Of a DNA stretch of 53,656 nt, positions 51,064 through 53,656 are shown piece by piece. The DNA is from an uncultured Bacteroidaceae bacterium. GTDB taxonomy: Bacteria; Bacteroidota; Bacteroidia; Bacteroidales; Bacteroidaceae. The translations under genes were made by a program, and so were the position numbers. A model generated the notes under the pieces. That model did not search any database, was not told where the DNA came from, and saw only the letters and a program-made list of their open reading frames with translations. How positions within the stretch are numbered: position 1 is the stretch's first letter; the number at the start of each line of letters is the position of its first letter. The stretch spans positions 1 to 53,656 of the forward strand of contig CAJOEI010000017.1 of the NCBI GenBank assembly GCA_905233465.1, in the 5' to 3' direction.

Positions 51064-53046
51064 TCAGAGGTTGACGCGGTAGACGGTAAAGGTTTTGGCT
51101 GCCTGCTGTGTCGAGATGGTGGCGTTGTCAATGCTGACAGTCGCTGTCTTCGGCACCACGCGTTCTGGCTTGCCGGGCATGTTCTCAGCATCATAGTCCG
51201 AGCAGTCAAGGCTGATTGTTTCGGCTGTGGTGGGCAGTTGTTTCACACCATTCAGCTTGATGCTCAGTGGCTTGGCCTCACCTGTGGTGTTGATAACCTT
51301 AACGATTATCTGCTTCTTATGCTTGTCTATCACAGCAGAGGCAAACACGCCGTCCTCACCCTTGGCAACGGGATTGGCAGCGGGCTTGCCGCCAGGCAGG
51401 GTCACTGTGGTGGGCAACACGTTGGTGCCGCGGTTGAGCATATACATCTGCTGGACATAGTAGCTGGCAGTGCGGGCCGTCTCGAGGTTGTCATACCAGA
51501 TGAGGTCCGGACGCCACTGCCAACCGTCGACATGCGCAAAGAGCGGCGCGTATGTGGCCATGTGCACCACATCAGCATTGCGCTCGATGTTGGTCATGAA
51601 GGCTGCCTCATAGATGCTCGCACCTGCGTGGTTCCACTTTTTGCCGCTGTCGTGGCAAGCCCACTCGCCGGCAAACACCTTCGGACCCTTGCGGTCATAG
51701 CTGTCGTAACGATTCATCCAGTTCTTGTACCAAGCAATGTTGCGATAGTAGTGCTCGTCCACGAGGTCGGCCTTTAGCTGGCGCATGGCAGCCCAGCCGT
51801 GCTCAAACCACTTGTCCTCGGCATTGGGGCCGCTGGTGCCTATGAGTTTAATTTCGGGATGAACCTTGCGCACCTCGGGAGCGATGATGGCCAGACGGTC
51901 GTAGTATGGCTGCTCCCACTGCTCGTTGCCGATAGCCAGGAACTTGAGGTTGAAGGGTGCAGGATGACCCATCTCGGCACGTATCTTCGCCCACTTGTTG
52001 GTGGCGGGGTCACCGTTGGCAAAGTCAATGAGGTCGATGCAGTCGTCAATGAACTGCTGCAGGCCCTCCTTGGTGGCAGGGGCGTGGGCCTCCTCGCCGT
52101 TCTGGAACTGGCAGGCCATACCCACATTGAGCACGGGCAGCGGTTCGGCACCTATCTCCTCGGCCAGCTGGAAATACTCGAAGAAACCCAACCCATAGCT
52201 CTGGAAATAGTCGGGGAAGTAGCGATAGGTGAAGGTGTAATGCCAACGGTTCTCGTTGAGAGGACGATTCTCTACGGGGCCGATGGAGTTCTTCCATTGG
52301 TAGCGGGTCTCCAGGTCTGTGCCCTCCACGATGCAGCCGCCAGGGAAGCGGAATACACCCGGATGCAGGTCTTCCAACGCCTGTGCCACATCCTGGCGCA
52401 TGCCATTCTCGTGGCCGCGATAGGTGTTCACAGGGAAGAGGCTGACGTGCTCCAGGTCAGTGGTCACCTCGCTGTCGCCCCACACGCGGAGATGTGCCTT
52501 GGCCAGAGTACGGCTGGACTTGACCACGGCAGTGTACTTCTTCCACTCCTTGCCGTTGATCTCAACACCGACGTTGCCTATCTTCTGGTCTTCGTTCTGG
52601 GTGGAGACGTCCACGAGGTCTACCCATATCTTCGACTTGCCGCCATCCGGCACACGAGCCCAGACAGAGAAGCGGTATTCAGCGTCTTTCTGCACGCCGA
52701 TGCCGAAGAAGCCGCGGTTCTCTATCATGGTGTGCTTGTCATGATGGCCCGAGGGAGCCAGACTCACATAGTGAGGATTCTTGTCAAAGGGGCCGTCGTC
52801 CTTCAGCGTCACCTTGCCAGAGATTTCCCAACCGGCAAAATTATTGGGGAACTCAAACGAGCGGTTGATCAACAGTTCGCCATACAGACCGCCGTCGGCA
52901 GCATAGTTGATGTCCTCAAAGAAGATGCCCCACATAGTCGGCTGGATGGCCGCACCAGCTTTCTTAGCATTGACGGTAATGGTCGTCTGCTGAGCGCTGA
53001 CACATGCAGCAAGCATCAGGAACAGGATGGTAATTGTCTTTCTCAT
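51064..53046 (-). CDS. Alpha-L-arabinofuranosidase, GH51
   Basis: 660 residues with signal peptide MRKTITILFLMLAACVSAQ. A CBM4/9-like sandwich at about 60-205 (LLINRSFEFPNNFAGWEISG, YTAVVKSSRTLAKAHLRVWG) is inserted after GIFFEDINYAADGG. The GH51 barrel follows: LHPGVFRFPGGCIVEGTDLE, LKFLAIGNEQWEQPYY with acid/base E375, and KVFAGEWACHDSG with nucleophile E461. It releases terminal arabinofuranose from arabinan or arabinoxylan. It fits with the rhamnogalacturonan lyases for pectin side-chain removal. Confidence 0.95.
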   Translation of the reverse strand: MRKTITILFLMLAACVSAQQTTITVNAKKAGAAIQPTMWGIFFEDINYAADGGLYGELLINRSFEFPNNFAGWEISGKVTLKDDGPFDKNPHYVSLAPSGHHDKHTMIENRGFFGIGVQKDAEYRFSVWARVPDGGKSKIWVDLVDVSTQNEDQKIGNVGVEINGKEWKKYTAVVKSSRTLAKAHLRVWGDSEVTTDLEHVSLFPVNTYRGHENGMRQDVAQALEDLHPGVFRFPGGCIVEGTDLETRYQWKNSIGPVENRPLNENRWHYTFTYRYFPDYFQSYGLGFFEYFQLAEEIGAEPLPVLNVGMACQFQNGEEAHAPATKEGLQQFIDDCIDLIDFANGDPATNKWAKIRAEMGHPAPFNLKFLAIGNEQWEQPYYDRLAIIAPEVRKVHPEIKLIGTSGPNAEDKWFEHGWAAMRQLKADLVDEHYYRNIAWYKNWMNRYDSYDRKGPKVFAGEWACHDSGKKWNHAGASIYEAAFMTNIERNADVVHMATYAPLFAHVDGWQWRPDLIWYDNLETARTASYYVQQMYMLNRGTNVLPTTVTLPGGKPAANPVAKGEDGVFASAVIDKHKKQIIVKVINTTGEAKPLSIKLNGVKQLPTTAETISLDCSDYDAENMPGKPERVVPKTATVSIDNATISTQQAAKTFTVYRVNL

Positions 53047-53055
53047 AGAAATGTA

Positions 53056-53110
53056 AATTATTAATTGTGATTTGTGATTTGCAAATTATGAATTATGCAT
53101 TGTGAATTAT
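53056..53110. repeat. AT-rich degenerate repeat upstream of GH51
   Basis: AATTATTAATTGTGATTTGTG then ATTTGCAAATTATGAATTATG words, the same style as 19952-20022. It lies in the leader of the GH51 gene. Confidence 0.65.
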
Positions 53111-53118
53111 TCTCGCTA

Positions 53119-53154
53119 TTTGGGTGTAAAAGTAGAATTAATAATGTACATTTG
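53119..53154 (+). promoter_or_regulatory. Candidate promoter for the right-edge gene
   Basis: TACATTTG (53147-53154) matches TAnnTTTG and lies 8 bp before ATG 53163. TTTG at 53119-53122 is 24 bp upstream, longer than usual. On the other strand TTGC-N19-TACTTTTA (-7 at 53134-53127) may serve GH51. Confidence 0.4.
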
Positions 53155-53162
53155 CAAGCAAA

Positions 53163-53656
53163 ATGGGAACAAATGTCATAAAATGTCTGCTTGTGGGCCT
53201 CTCATTACAGGCTCAGGTGGTGATGCAGCTCGACAGCACAGATGCTGTGTCGAGGATGCAACACTATCAGAATGAAGAACTTCGATACTACGAGCGCACC
53301 CACAGCGCTCGCGACGAGGGCTTCGGCTGCGTGATGGCTCGCTGGCAGGCGCTGCTGCAGGAGATGGCACAAACCGATTCGTTGCGATCTGTGCTGCAGA
53401 CGGCGGTGGACAACGGCGACCCGGGCCAGCCTATGCGAGGGACAATGTTGCAGCTGCTGCACGCAGGGCGCTCAATGGTGGTGGAGAGCCATCGCTGGCG
53501 CGCTGACGACTTCGCGGCATGGTGGCTGCGGCATGAGCGACATCAGGACGAAGCAGATGCCACCATCGACCTCTCACCACTCATCCATCGGCAAGCTGCG
53601 CTGCGAATTCTGCGACTCAACCTTCACCACCGAAGAAGTCGAGGCCCTCTTTGCGG
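53163..53656 (+). CDS. Unidentified protein, partial at the right edge
   Basis: Open from ATG 53163 to the window end. It starts MGTNVIKCLLVGLSLQAQVV and continues as an acidic/Gln-rich helical protein (MQHYQNEELRYYERTHSARD, VMARWQALLQEMAQTDSLRS). After about 53585 this frame turns Arg/His-rich, while the next frame (ATG 53533) reads GKLRCEFCDSTFTTEEVEAL with a CxxC. So either a second overlapping gene begins there or a third one-base shift is present. The family is not recognised. Confidence 0.5.
   Translation, partial: MGTNVIKCLLVGLSLQAQVVMQLDSTDAVSRMQHYQNEELRYYERTHSARDEGFGCVMARWQALLQEMAQTDSLRSVLQTAVDNGDPGQPMRGTMLQLLHAGRSMVVESHRWRADDFAAWWLRHERHQDEADATIDLSPLIHRQAALRILRLNLHHRRSRGPLC

Noticed and set aside
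1..53656. Insertion sequences, transposases, integrases or prophage genes
   Set aside because: No transposase, integrase or phage structural signature was found in any frame; the repeats present carry no coding capacity of their own.

Overview
This window looks like chromosome of a Bacteroidales bacterium, most likely Prevotella-like (Bacteroidota). Supporting signs: promoters of the type TTTG-N19/20-TAnnTTTG, few Shine-Dalgarno sites, a gliding-motility lipoprotein gene (gldH), DUF4290 and DUF4254 genes, HEGGH-type RseP, a BtuB-like TonB receptor with a long pre-signal segment, and secreted PL11, GH97 and GH51 polysaccharide enzymes. One secreted protein ends in the short 'IYTIDGRRI...GKKALIK' tail typical of Prevotella surface proteins. 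The assignment is by inspection, without database searches.

Layout. 1-3836: cell-envelope genes on the minus strand (DUF4254, GT9 glycosyltransferase, LTA-synthase-like sulfatase fold). 4048-8626: a very large secreted rhamnogalacturonan lyase joined to autotransporter-type beta repeats, broken by a one-base frameshift. 8636-10445: BASS-family and CDF transporters. 10469-13581: two small envelope proteins and recQ, also frameshifted by one base. 13884-15215: gdhA, whose leader holds three copies of a hairpin repeat. 15300-19000: an AT-richer accessory stretch with a HigBA-type toxin-antitoxin pair, an unknown gene and a DUF4143 ATPase, each followed by the same 3' repeat. 19215-22146: SIMPL protein, nadD, gmk, yicC. 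22267-31000: a long co-directional housekeeping run (tsaB, DUF4290, murA, rimM, dxr, rseP, holB, ricT, gldH). 31064-31424: a tiny transcription unit with a 29-residue ORF, a structured leader and a strong terminator. 31575-33261: xth, pgpA, lipoprotein. 33439-36617: an SbcC-like coiled coil with a zinc hook but no ATPase head, coupled to an AraC-type HTH gene. 36635-44203: DPP III-like peptidase, AlkD-like protein, Fur, purA, trpS, hisS, cysQ. 44312: tRNA-Met. 44460-53046: GH97, PL11, TonB receptor and GH51, a plausible pectin/arabinan utilisation group.

The most unusual content is repeated DNA with positional rules. (1) Eight copies of an 18-nt hairpin repeat lie just before start codons, always oriented with the downstream gene, and one copy shows compensatory stem changes. 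(2) Nine C/G-rich palindromic elements are inserted in frame inside genes (gmk, GH97, PL11, TonB receptor) and would be translated. (3) A repeat containing AAATCGATTTTGACCAAATGAC follows the stop codon of three accessory genes. (4) Three CAATCCCCACAA boxes at exact 33-bp spacing sit at the promoter of the DUF4143 ATPase.
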